Shown in pieces: positions 37,506 to 48,887 of a stretch of DNA of 64,000 bases (positions are counted from its first letter, which is position 1; each line of letters begins with the position of its first letter). The notes beneath the pieces are model-generated. The model saw only the letters and a list, made by a program, of their open reading frames with translations. It was not told where the DNA came from and searched no databases. The DNA is taken from positions 577,501-641,500 of the forward strand of contig QEYB01000282.1 in NCBI GenBank assembly GCA_017562135.1. The letters are read 5' to 3'. Origin of the DNA: Dipylidium caninum. Taxonomy: Eukaryota > Platyhelminthes > Cestoda > Cyclophyllidea > Dipylidiidae. A program made the translations under genes and the position numbers.

Positions 37506-38367
37506 TGCAAAGCTGGCAGGGCAGAAAGGAGGCAGTTTATTCCGTCAATGCCCGTTAAGAGCCAAAGAATCTACACGATTCTCCTTCTCCATTGAACTTT
37601 CATCCGCCTTCCTTCTCCCCTGTCAGTCGTCCCTGCATTTTCGTTGTCATAATGACTGTCGATCAAGGAGATGGTCACGGTTAGGAGGACTGGGGACGAG
37701 AGCCGCACCTATACGGTCTTCAACTATGCGACCCGTGGGGATGTTTCCCGAAGGCTACACGAGAATGCCTTTATTCAGCATAGAGGTAAAAAAAACTGGC
37801 TACCGCGGGGTCAGATGGCAAGACTTTCGCGGCCCGAATCCTTCTGACACAGTTGGCTCATGTGCTTGTGCGTGTGTGTCTGTCGGGACCGAAGTGGGAT
37901 TACGTGCCAGTGGGGAAGATCTCGAGAGGAAGCGAATTTATGGACTCCTTGGTTGCTTCGAGGTAAGGATGTTGTGAGTTCAGCCACGATTTGGTTGCTA
38001 AGACTAAATAAAGGAGAGGGAGAATGACAGGTGTGACATGTGTGGCGTCACACAAGCCTAGTGCTGTACCAACTATGTTTTAGAGAAAATTAATAGAAAA
38101 AATGTACTTTACGCAAAAAATTCCGCATTTTACATTTAAAATCGTCAGGTTTTGTAAGACGAATCAAAATTCCACAGACTACGGAAAAGTAAGAATTTAA
38201 TTATTTTAACTTCCAGGCCCATATAAATTACTTCCATTTGGCCAACTGCCCTCTCCCCTCCGGCCCTATCGCCTCTGAACCCGCTTGCCTCCACCCTCAT
38301 ACGAAGGAATGCATGTTATACCACCCGATTAATATGTTTTATTCATGAAACTACTTCTTTCTACTAG

Positions 38368-38654
38368 GGGAATGGAGGAAATTGTTGAAGGAGGGCAAGC
38401 CAAGCTATCATCCCTCCGAGAGTGACGCCTCGGCTGATGGCGAGAACTCGGACAAAATCGCTCGTCTCCGTCAGACAAGGAGTTCCCTCAAAGGGGATAA
38501 TATGAGGGCCGACATGCCATTCGGTCAGACACTCTCAAATCACTTTGTGGAGGAGGAGGCGGCGGAGGCGGCGGAGGAGGCAGAGGAGATGGGAGAGGGT
38601 GGTGATGGGAGGGCGCAGCACAAACACACACGAAGGAGTGGACATTTTCGATGA
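38368..38654 (+). CDS. Probable terminal exon of an unidentified gene
   Basis: The exon starts behind TTCTTTCTACTAG and enters with two bases of a split codon, then reads EWRKLLKEGKPSYH and a Ser/Asp-rich, then Glu/Ala-rich, tail (about 95 residues) ending in a basic RRSGHFR and TGA. The composition suits a disordered cytoplasmic tail. A GGAGGC repeat makes the Glu/Ala part. I could not find the preceding exon; the segment at 37302-37505 ends in a stop, so it cannot simply be joined. Function unknown. Confidence 0.35.
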
Positions 38655-39891
38655 GCATCACCCCCCTCCCTGAGGGACAGATAAGTCGGAGTTTAGACAC
38701 TGCGATCGAGTCAATTAGTTCTGTGTGTGTGTAGTCAACGCACGCCTCGCCGCTCCCAGAAAAGACTGGCGGGCGATTTGAGAGTGGTGGGGCGCTGAAG
38801 CACTTACATGTGTCACGAAAAAATTCACTAAGTGACGTTGGTGGTGGCTTTAGTTAGTGGCTAGTTGATAATTGTCAAAATCCATTTGTTAGTGGATGTT
38901 CTTGTGTGCATAAAAATCTCTCGCTAGCTTTTTTTTTTCTAAATTTGAAGAGGTATAAAATGGGGAAATTAATAATTAGGAAGAGCTTGGTTGGCAGTTT
39001 AATGAATGAAGGTAATCGAAATTGGCGGGCGAGTAGATGAAGAAACAACACCTTGATCTTGGCAAAATTGCTACATTTCACACTGACAGGGCTTGGAACG
39101 CTTCGGGAGAGGAAATTTTTAAAGGTACGAGGAACCTAACACCGTCAAAGTAAAGTACACTCAAAACGGAAGTCCTGTGGGCGGTCGACTAGAAGAATAT
39201 AGTAAATGCAGAGGCCAACTAGTGGTCTCTCGATACTCAGCCGTTGCAGAGAACTACTTTTCCATCATTTCTGCGGACCGTGGCGTTATTCCATCGGCCA
39301 GTGTGTAGGAGACTGCTTGATTACACCCCGCCAGTTCATATGCCTAACGCAAAGTTCCCAAAAGGCATCCTTACCAAACTGCCAGACATAAAAGGGAGTC
39401 TTACTTTTAGATAAATAAGACTGTGAGGGTTTGACGTGGGAGAGAATCCTCACGCAATTAGTGGGGAAGGCTTAAAGTTAGCCATTTCATCCGCCATAAA
39501 TAGCTGATCGGATGGGGGGCTAGGAGCGGAGGAGGATCAATCAGTACTCAAACATCCACATTCAATTTCGCTTGGTAAATCCCACTTTAGGTGCGTTTAT
39601 AGAGAAATGAATCAAAAGATGAAGTACTCCCCCTGCCGTGATTAATTCAGTCACAATGGAGTAATTCGTTGAGATCCAAAATATTACAGCGTGCCATTCC
39701 TCCCATCACCGTGTCAGCGTCGCAATTTAGAATGCCGGCGATATACTGCTGAACCGAATATAGAGGTTTGCAAATTATCGCACCACCCCAGACATATCAA
39801 CGACCTCGGAAACACAAACTACTGAAAGAGCAAAGTAGAATATTATTATTTAGTTATTTTCTAGTGATTTACATCGTCACCAAATACGGAA
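38655..39891. other. No supported gene; 3' flank of STOML2
   Basis: The stretch is AT-rich. I see no exon or RNA gene. No canonical AATAAA was found on the minus strand just past the STOML2 stop. Confidence 0.45.
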
Positions 39892-42870
39892 TTAGTGGAC
39901 AGTTTTAGCGTCAACAGGCTTTTCGGAAGGGATCTTGGGAGGAACCGACCATTTGCTAGGAGCTGAAATAGTTGGCATTTTCTCCTCTGGTGCCTTCACT
40001 GTATTCATCGACTTGAAAATAGCAAGGGCCTAGAAAAAAATTCCAAGTTAACCAACTCTCGATTGGGCATACAGTGAATGAGTGGATAGATGCGACACAA
40101 ATAGGTAGATGAGGATAATATTGTCAAACACAGTCCTCACCTTCGCTACCATTGCTGAGATATCGCCGGTTTCTGCGGATAGCAACACAGTATTATTGGT
40201 CTTCGCCAGCTGACTAAAAGCGTCAATGTAGCGCTCTGCAACTGCCATTTGAACTGCGTCGACCCCATTCTGGGCACACATAAAAGGACACGGAAAAGAG
40301 TGAGTGAGTTAGAAGTAGTCCGACTGCTCTGTCACTTAAAACTAATTTCAAAGTCAAATAAGCCTGCGTCAGCTAATGTAGGAGCCACTGAGGTAGAGTC
40401 GGTCGAGATGTTTCACGGTAAGGGATATGATAGTACGGCTAGTCATAAAAAGATCCCAACTTCATATATGTGGTGGAAGATTGGCGCCACAGAAGCATCA
40501 TTTACCTGTTCGGCAATAGCAGCGGCGACTTTCCGAACTGCCTCCGCGCGTGACTCGGCCAACTTCATGATAGCTTCAGCCTCACCTTAATGTTGAATAA
40601 AAAGGATATAGGCATTAGTTAGTAATGAGAAAATAAAAATAAACAAAATTATGGGACGAGGAAAACAAGGGCATAATGTCTATCAAGAGCGAATCAAAAG
40701 GTGCTTTTTCAACTAGTTCGCATTGTTATTCTTCACTGGCGTTAAAAGTGATATAGTTAACGATTAAAAAGTTGCCATTATTAGAGCATTGAGAAGCATG
40801 TAAAGCGGCCCGTCGTCAAGTTCTGGAAATAATAGGTGCTGACGGAATGCGAGGTTCTATTAAATTTAGAAACGGCAAATGAAATTCGGACACCAACTAC
40901 ACTAGGGCTCTGAAACTCACGCAGACGAATGATCTGAGACTGAGATGAAAATAAATCTCTGTAGCCGCTAAAATGGGGGAGTCACATGAAATGTGATAAC
41001 GCTAAAGTCGCTTGCCCATATGGAGAATTTTCCGAAGTGATTGTAATGTGACATAGACCAACCAGGAGGATAACAGGACACGATCGCAAATAACAACTGT
41101 CCAAAAGAAATTTTTTACTGAATTAGGGACCTCCACTCACTTATTCGTCGGTTGAGTCGCCGAAATAATTTATAGGCATTAGAAAGTTTAGATTACAAGA
41201 ACATGGGTCAACAAAAACTCACCAGAAGCTTTGTTTATTGTCTCAATACGTTGGCCTTCGGAGGAGAGGATTTGACGCTGCTTAATGCCCTCAGCCCTGT
41301 TGATCTCGGCATCACGCTGTCCTTCCGATTCGAGAATTGCCGCGCGTTTGCGACGGTCAGCCTCAACCTGCATTTGCATTGCGTCCTTTATCTTCGCCGG
41401 AAGTTGAATGTCACCTACAAATGCAAGTTAAAACCTCCCCTCATGAATGCTACATCAGCATTTGAACGTAGGACATCTTATCCCAATCCGAGCAAGCTAG
41501 TATACCCATTTTATGAGACAGAGGGTAACACGTAGGGTGTAGAGGCCATGTATTACCTTTTCAGTACCCACTTGGCCATGTCGAGATGAAACCAAGGTCG
41601 GGGAAAATGAACAAAAGTTAGACCGGGTAAATTTTATCAAATGTTATATTAAGAGCCACTTGAGACCAAAGTTAGTGGCAACATAGATTATCGCATAACC
41701 TTTCGAATAATTCAACAAATAATTTCAACTGTGTAATGAGCAAACGTTGGTTTGATGTCAGTTCGTTAAGTAGCATAACGTTTCTAAAACTTTAATCACA
41801 TGTTCAAAGTAGTCAAATGAATAAAGTTTGAAAGTGAGAGAAATGATATGGATTAGCACAAACATGGTATCTAAACAATCCGTAAATAAAACTGATAACC
41901 TAAGTGGCTTTTAGCACACTACCGTTACTAATCAATTTAGCAAGGGCCTTATAATAGATTTGAGAGCACCTACGAAAAGAATACTTGGCTTACGTATTTC
42001 GTAGCGGAGACACACAATGCCCCAAGGCTCAGAGGCCTTGCAGATAGCTCTTACAATACTGTAATTCAAGGCTTCACGCTCTTTAAACACGTTATCAAGG
42101 GGAATTTTGCCAATTTCAGAACGCATAGTCGTTTGGGCCAACTGAAATGCAGCGATGTAGAGTGAGTGAGAGACGAAGTCTCAAAAATAGCGATACTCCT
42201 AGCAGACATGAAATTCCACTACATTTAACTTCCTACTTGTGTAATTGCGAATTCTGCATCCTCAACACCATACGAGGCCTTGTATGGATCCATTACTTTA
42301 AGGAAAAGAACCCCATTAAGCTGTAGAACCACGTTATCTACAAAAAGACTCAATGGTGAACAGAAGCTTATGAATAGGTTCAACATAACAGTTAGGGCAC
42401 TAAACCTGAAGTAATGGCCGCTTGGTCTGGAATATCGATGGCAATTTCTTTCAGAGACTGAACATAGGCTATTCTATCCACAAATGGGATACGGAAGTTG
42501 AGACCCTATACCAAATACGTAAAGTAAATCAAAGGGCATAACACCTACAGGGCTCAGGACAGAGTGGAATTTTCCGAGACGTTCAACTACCCATGCTTGG
42601 CGTTCTGGTACTAATAAGATTCCTGTATTGAAGGGTGTGCGATAAGTCCGAACCGAAGAAGTCAACTGAAAATACGTTTATGTGCTGTTAGCTTTTGGTT
42701 TGAAGACTTGAGGAGTGGCGTCGTTAGAGGCAATTGGTAAAAGCAAACGTTCCCAAACAAAGTATATTTCACTGTTGTCTCAGTGTAGGGGAGCACGTAA
42801 AGTCGTATATAAATTTACTTACCTTGAGTAACTTCCTAGAGTCGAAAAGAAGATTCCGAGATAGGTTCAT
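39892..42870 (-). CDS. STOML2: Stomatin-like protein 2 (mitochondrial SPFH/prohibitin-domain protein)
   Basis: Nine exons on the minus strand: 42823-42870, 42549-42665, 42406-42505, 42237-42337, 41994-42141, 41223-41414, 40506-40585, 40141-40269 and 39892-40029. All joins are in phase, giving 350 residues, close to the mammalian length. The N-terminus ([15 protein letters not shown]) is basic and amphipathic, as expected for mitochondrial import. The family signatures are clear: [59 protein letters not shown], then a long Ala/Glu/Arg helix ([20 protein letters not shown]) and [20 protein letters not shown]. In other animals the protein binds cardiolipin and prohibitins and organises inner-membrane microdomains. 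One intron is only 43 bp (42506-42548). The ATG lies 727 bp from that of the divergent RRN3. Confidence 0.95.
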
Positions 42871-43597
42871 AGCCACAGTCTAGGCTAGTAGTCACGACAG
42901 ATATGACCACTGAGTCAAATAGCCAATCGGTTAACACCTTCATTTCGCTACTCACGAAATCAAGTTATTCCATCTCCGCAGAAAATAACTGATGTAATTG
43001 GAAGCATATCCCGCTCTCAGGTTAGCAAAATAGCCTCACGAACGAAAAATATCCCTTGCGCCAAGTGATGTAACGATAGAAGTATAACATTACAAATGAC
43101 TTGTGTATCTATAGGAGCAAGAGACCCCAGGACGTCACCCCACAGGGACACGCACATAAAGAATAGTAAAGTAAATTGTGAAAATCCGGGGTTTTTGCCC
43201 ATTAGGTCAAACCGCTTCCTCCTTCGCAAACGTTATATGGCTCCCCTTAAAGCAAAATGAATGTTGACCGACAATCGTCATTTTTTATTTTCTACAACAG
43301 TATTAGTCAAGATCATCGCCAAGGTCGCTGAATGTTGGTCTGTTGGAGAACTTCAATTGCGGTCATTGGTGCATCTAGTTTGTCACGCCACAGATCGGGT
43401 GTGTGGTGTGGTCCGCCTTCCCGCGTTCACCTCCATATTTCTATCAGTTTTAACTGAAGTGTCTTGAAGTTGACTTCCACGTTTTGACGCTTCGCAAATA
43501 AGTTTTTATTAATTGGCGGTTGTTTCTCGTTGCCTTCCGGGTGTGTTGCGCAACTTCTTGTACACTAATTATCACCCTCTTCTGTTTTCCAGCTGCT
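42871..43597. promoter_or_regulatory. Divergent intergenic region between STOML2 and RRN3
   Basis: This 727-bp region lies between two oppositely directed start codons and must hold both promoters unless the genes have distant 5' exons. I do not see a TATA box that can be trusted. It also includes the 3' splice site (CTTCTGTTTTCCAG, AG at 43591-43592) just ahead of the RRN3 ATG. Confidence 0.5.
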
Positions 43598-45301
43598 ATG
43601 ATGGATGACGAGGCGTGTAATCTCTCAGAAGCAGTCGCGGCATATGGTCGTGGAGAAACTCGGAAATTCGACTACTTTATAAACAAATTAATGATGGATG
43701 ATAATTCTACCGAACATGCCGAAACATTCATTGATGGTTGCGTTCGTCTTCAAGATCAATTCTCAGAAAGTCTTATGACCACTATCTTTCAAATCTTTAC
43801 CATATCTAAGCCATGGTACACTTTCGAACCCTCAACCTCAAGAAAATGTCTTATGCTTCTCGTTAATTTAACCTTCTACTATGAAGATCTCGTAAACCGC
43901 CTACTCTCCCATTTGTGTAGCATTATCTGCCTCCCACTATCCTCTCTTCCTCCCAACAAAGAAGCTGAATGCGTCGGACTATGCTTTGATGCTCTGCGCG
44001 AATTTTTTTCCTCAATGCCACATTTCGAAGCGCCCTTCATCAATTGTCTGCGGCACACTATGCCCGGCTGGGGTACACCTGCACCCCAATTATTTTCTGC
44101 CTTAGACAACATACTCGCATTGTGTTATGTGCTACCAAGAATACTTTCTGACACCGCCATTCAACAGATTTTGTGTATTTGTTTCAAGGCCTTGTCTGAT
44201 ATTGAAATTAACTCAGACGCAGTGGTTGCATCTTCCCCTACAGAGTCACCGGTTTCTAATCTCACTAACCCTTATGCCTCCGATCAGTTTGAGACCAACA
44301 AAAAAATACTACTCGAATCTTTAACTGATAAATCTCTTTCTTCACCCCCAGTTTTTTGGTTGATAACTATGTACCTGTTGCGACTATACGCGAAGAAGAG
44401 TGAAATGCAGCTGAACAAATCAGAAAAAAAACGACAATGGGTTCACATGTGTGCCGTGTTTAGGGACCTTCGTGTCCGATTTTTTCAACAAATTCTACCA
44501 ATTCAGATGGATCTTGCGGCCTACCCCATATTGCTTATGTTCATGGCTAGTTTGCGGCCTGGTTTAAGTGTTAATTTGCTAGAGAATTTGTGGAAGTTTG
44601 TGAAAGATACAAAACAACCTGATGAGGTAAGAGTTCGGTGCATGAGGTACCTGGCCGATTATTTGGCCCTGTCCAGTCATAACACTGTAGAGGTTGTTGT
44701 CGAACAATTGCATGACTTGGCAGCGTGGTGTGTTGAGTACACCTATTTCCGGAGAGGTCGATTCTTATCCAATGTTGAACAAATGCTTCCTAGTCACAAG
44801 TTGTTCTACGTGATTTTCGAGTCGATTATCTACGTCCTCACCTTTCGCCAAGCAGATCTGATTGGAACTCCTGATGGCAGGCGTGTCTGTGCTTCTCTGC
44901 CTTTGGTTCAGCTGATAAACTGTCCTTTTAAGCCTTTGGAGGCTCTCAAACCAAACTTGAGGTTGCACTTTCAAACAGTATCCTCGGCATACAAAATGAA
45001 TTGGTTGGCTACAGTGATGCCTTGTTGCTTGCCCGAAGCAGATACCCTCCCAGAGCCCTCATTTCCATGTCCCCTATCTCATGCTCTCAAATCGCTACCT
45101 GTTGCATCCCACTTACATCTGTTCAAGGACTTCGTTCCGTCAAGGCGAGTGCTGAAGAGAACTCACGAGAATGGTTATTTAAATTCGCACTCCTCTGTCG
45201 CTTCCAGTGATCAACTTGGTGAATATCAACTGAACACCGCAAAGAAAAAGCCTTCCAAGTCCAATTACTTTGATTTTAAGGCTTTAACGAACTTGACTTG
45301 A
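43598..45301 (+). CDS. RRN3: RNA polymerase I-specific initiation factor RRN3 / TIF-IA
   Basis: One uninterrupted frame gives 567 residues. I start at the ATG ATG GAT GAC at 43598, because it sits five bases behind a strong acceptor (TTCTGTTTTCCAG) and because TRKFDYFINKLM a few residues later matches the family N-terminus; the open frame upstream is probably intron or outron. The HEAT-like helical body carries the family hallmarks HKLFYVIFESIIYVLTFR (about residue 399) and NCPFKPLEALKPNLRLHF (about 442), the equivalent of the NPLKIC...P segment. RRN3 bridges RNA polymerase I to the promoter-bound selectivity factor and is the growth-controlled switch of rRNA synthesis. The C-terminus (about residues 520-567) is basic and serine-rich. 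It is somewhat shorter than human RRN3. Its lack of introns contrasts with its neighbours. The stop is 91 bp from that of the convergent gene. Confidence 0.93.
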   Translation: MMDDEACNLSEAVAAYGRGETRKFDYFINKLMMDDNSTEHAETFIDGCVRLQDQFSESLMTTIFQIFTISKPWYTFEPSTSRKCLMLLVNLTFYYEDLVNRLLSHLCSIICLPLSSLPPNKEAECVGLCFDALREFFSSMPHFEAPFINCLRHTMPGWGTPAPQLFSALDNILALCYVLPRILSDTAIQQILCICFKALSDIEINSDAVVASSPTESPVSNLTNPYASDQFETNKKILLESLTDKSLSSPPVFWLITMYLLRLYAKKSEMQLNKSEKKRQWVHMCAVFRDLRVRFFQQILPIQMDLAAYPILLMFMASLRPGLSVNLLENLWKFVKDTKQPDEVRVRCMRYLADYLALSSHNTVEVVVEQLHDLAAWCVEYTYFRRGRFLSNVEQMLPSHKLFYVIFESIIYVLTFRQADLIGTPDGRRVCASLPLVQLINCPFKPLEALKPNLRLHFQTVSSAYKMNWLATVMPCCLPEADTLPEPSFPCPLSHALKSLPVASHLHLFKDFVPSRRVLKRTHENGYLNSHSSVASSDQLGEYQLNTAKKKPSKSNYFDFKALTNLT

Positions 45302-45329
45302 AGTATTTGGGACAGTTCGTGTGTACAGC

Positions 45330-45351
45330 TTTATTGTATATACAATTTATT
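45330..45351 (-). terminator. Candidate poly(A) signals of the four-helix protein gene
   Basis: Two AATAAA hexamers occur on the minus strand (45346-45351 and 45330-45335), 42-60 bases past the stop codon. They lie inside the gap between two convergent genes, so cleavage downstream of them would put the transcript end at or within the RRN3 3' end. Confidence 0.55.
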
Positions 45352-45392
45352 TGGATTTTTTTATCTGCTCAAATGGGATCGCAGAGTGATGA

Positions 45393-46393
45393 TTAGACAT
45401 TCGTCTTATCGGGATTCTTATCAGATGGGGGATTAGAATTTCTTCCTTTATGTAGTTGTTCAAAGAAGAGGCTTTCGCTCCAGGAAGAAGAGCGCTTTGT
45501 AGAAAGCCGTCCGGAAGTTCTACGATCAGCTGCCATTCCTGCGGGCTGTTGTTTTGGCGGTTCGTGTTCATTCTCATATCTTCGCGCTTCAATAGTTGCT
45601 AAATTGATCGTCTCCATATTCCTACCTTCAAAAACGGTAGACCGCCGTGAAGCCGCTATGCCGTTTGGTCGAACCCTGACACCCTTCCATCTATACATAA
45701 CCCCCAAGTATATCATGTGCATTATGTTTCCCACTATGCATAGACAGCAATTGAGTATGTAATTGGACAGGAAGCTGACATGGTGGAGTTGATAAGTCTT
45801 CTCAACACAGAGTAAGACGCTATTTTCCGATGATGCAAAAGCGGCCATGATTGCGTTGAACTTGTCGATCGTTGATACATTATGGAAGGTGCGACTTCCT
45901 AAACACTTCTCCCACTCAAAGCTTAGACTGATAATTGCCTCCCACGGTGTCACAATGTTCTGTTGAGTGGAACAATTTCGCTGTAAAGTGCAGGAGAGGA
46001 TAGTTCTTAAAGTAGATTTGAAAACACTTCGCCAAATAATGATTCCAGCCAGACAAGTGAGACAAGCTGTTACACTAGAGCAGAACTGGTAGGTGCTCGT
46101 CGCCAACAGACGCGTGATAGTCGACCTGGTGAGTTGATTTTGTCGAAGAGGTTTACGCCCAAGAAGACTAATGAGACTGGAGACATGAAAAAAATATTTA
46201 TGGCACTCGCAACGAAGGCTAAGTGGATGGTTTTAAGGGGGTGGGAGTATGTCGTCGGAATGTTACTGAGGTGGATGGAAGCGAAGGGATCCTCGTGATG
46301 GAATAAAAAGAAGAGCTTTACGAGAAAGCACAGACTAATCGTTTCTTGGACAAGATATCCGAGTATGAAACCAGCGCGCAGAACGAAGAACAT
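45393..46393 (-). CDS. Four-transmembrane protein, uncharacterised
   Basis: Two exons: 46157-46393 and 46085-45393, joined in phase 0 over a 71-bp intron (GGC|GTAAAC, CTACCAG|TTC), giving 309 residues. Hydrophobic segments lie at about 3-31, 54-72, 74-98 and 183-209. The loop before the last helix (about 99-182) has Cys111, Cys117, Cys140 and Cys172 and two N-glycosylation sequons (NCS at 116, NVS at 148), so it is probably extracytoplasmic. After helix 4 comes a basic tail of about 100 residues with a Ser/Arg-rich stretch (RRTSGRLSTKRSSSWSES). The four-helix layout with a large last loop recalls tetraspan proteins, but the CCG motif of tetraspanins is absent and I cannot assign a family. The ATG is the first in frame; a different donor (GTCGAC, with acceptor TAACAG) is possible but weaker. 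Confidence 0.75.
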
Positions 46394-48887
46394 TTGTGAT
46401 TTTGTTTACGGTGTATTGGCGAACCGTCTTACTGCCAAGAATTTCAAAAGGCTGTGGAGAAACCCTCCAGAACCCCTCGAAATGAGAACTATCCGGTATA
46501 TTTCCTCTTGATCAGAGGATGTTGATTCCAAAACTTAATCAAATGACTGTAATGAGCTCAATAACTTTCTTAGTGTTGTTTGTGTTACCAAAATGTTAAG
46601 TGATTGTTTTCCTTCAAAGATGACGGCTTCGCCGTAAATTCCAAGCAAATTAAAATAAATATCTTAGAATATGTTGAATAACTTTAATCCATATTTGCTA
46701 ACAAAGAAAGTGGAGCAGCCTCGTACCGAACACTCTCGGAGCGATCAATTTCAAAACCACCAATCATCGCGGTAATCAATTAGTACACATTAAAGGCACA
46801 GAAACAATTGTGTAATAGTTTATGTATTGCTTATAGCGCTATGAGAACCTCTTTTACTGGCACAATTTATTTTTAGTCAAGAATTTTATAAGGTTGTCGC
46901 ATATTTATGCCTGCCGTAATTTTTGCGATAATCCTCTTTTGTCGACCGGGGAGGCCGTTAATTATCATTTATCTAGACCTAATAAGAAGAAATTCTTTGA
47001 GACTAAATTCGAAATTTGTTTCACCCACCTTAAAACGGGCCATATTCTGTGTTATTTCTGATGGTTACAAAAACTAACTTTATATCCGATGTCTATTCCA
47101 CACCCCAATGCCTCGCCTGCACGCTGACCTCCGGTCAACCCCTCTGAGGCTAGAATTGGCAAACCAAATTAGGACATGAGAGACCTAGCTACCAAATTAA
47201 TGACCTACAGTAGGAAGAGCATGTAAACGAAATGAACTTCTCCAAATCATACCGTGTTGACAGACACAAGATAGACCTTTGCTCCACCGCCTCTTTCCCA
47301 ATCGTGCCCAGCTATAAAACCGGGTAGCCATGGATGACGCTCCAATACCTTCCTTGAATCGTGCTTTAAAGAAGTGTTGGCACTTTGCCTGGAATGCGCA
47401 TCTTTAAACGCAATTCAAAATAAAGAGAACAGAGGTTTTAGGATATATGAGGAAGTAATTTTTCCCTCCCAGTTACTCCCACTTAGTTTAGTGAATTTCC
47501 CGTGAGTCTCGAGAACAGACATGAGAACAACCTTCTCCTGAGGACTGCTCACTTTCGGCTCATTTTTCACCAAAACCACCAAATTTCTTGTGCAATCCGA
47601 CGAGTGTGAAAATTTGAATTTTTCTTTGAATTTTGAACCTATTTTTGTATAGGTGAGGCGAGAAAACGCAGTGGTCGAATGGGTGTGGGCATTTTAAGCG
47701 CTGCGCTTTCACATTACAGTCGTTTCAGAGCCGCCTAATTATGCGCCTCCTATAAACGAAAAGATTTGGATCACAGTCTGATGACATCTGCCAAGGTTGT
47801 CTCTCAAAAAGTGGAGGAAGCGGACTAATTCCCAGTCTATTATCTGGCCCGTGATCAACTCAACGATCCCAGTCGGTCAGAGGCTGCATAGAACCAATCT
47901 ACGCGTTCTTTCCACTAGACAGTTGCATCGTGGATGACCGCGCATCCTCCTGCAGTGGGGATCTGGTGTTTTTCCCACGAAACCAGAAATCTAACCAACA
48001 ACAGTGACCTTCATTGCCAACCGACTAGGAATTAGGTTTTTTCAGGGAACACAGCTCGGTGCCCTGCGTAATTTTTTACTGACAGCTAACTTTACGCGAT
48101 GCTCTCATCGTTACCTTTGCACGAATCTTTCCATCAGTGACTGTGGTTATAGACTTCTAACTGAAGCGCCTTTTAAGGTCGTCCACAGAAGTCACCGACG
48201 TGCCATCACTACATCATTCGACCATTTTGTTAAGACCTACAGACGAGCTCTAGGGACAAATGCCGGGCCCCGTTGCTTTACTATTCTACATTTATCTAAT
48301 GGATTGTGGAACTGCTCCTCCGCGGAGTACCCCTTCAACCCGATCTGCTCTGTTTCTTTAGCACTATTTAGTGGATCCTCAAGACCGGTTGGTAGGCTGG
48401 AGACAAAATAATTCATTTTTCTCTTCCAATATTAAGTGATTCTTCGCCCCCGTCAAGGGGAAAACAGCGTGGTTACTAGTGCCATGCCAAATCAGTGGAA
48501 AAATTAACCATTAATCATAGTGCAGAGTCCCGATTAAACATTAAGCTGGGGCATTCACGACCAAATTTACGTCTGATCTGCCCTCTCATATGGATGCTCC
48601 AAGGCCAGTAATGCAGACATTTTGCCGGCAATACCACATCAATAGCAAAAGGACTGACTCATGGCAAATAACCGGCAATCAAAAATGAGTAAAAATGTAC
48701 AGACATGCATTCTCTTTTCCCAAAATCCGTGGATCAGAAAAGGCACTCGATACCAAACATGGGAAAGAAAAACTGGGGACCGCCACATATTTGTGTCAAC
48801 GTAAATGGGAGCGTCCCTGATCAATACCGGGTAACAAATTACAGGAGTATTAAATGAAAGACAATAAAAATTGGAGAGGAGCGTTTC
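46394..48887. other. Intergenic, no supported gene
   Basis: The stretch is AT-rich. A plus-strand open frame at 48004-48411 (135 codons) resembles nothing I know. No RNA gene or transposon is recognised. Confidence 0.4.

Noticed and set aside
37459..37977. 172-codon plus-strand open frame
   Set aside because: It overlaps the better coding-like frame at 37302-37505 in another phase and has irregular composition.
43520..43597. Upstream extension of RRN3 by 26 codons
   Set aside because: It begins with TTG, reads through a strong polypyrimidine tract and acceptor, and does not resemble the family N-terminus.
48004..48411. 135-codon plus-strand frame, considered as a retroelement fragment
   Set aside because: None of the reverse transcriptase, protease or integrase motifs can be seen.
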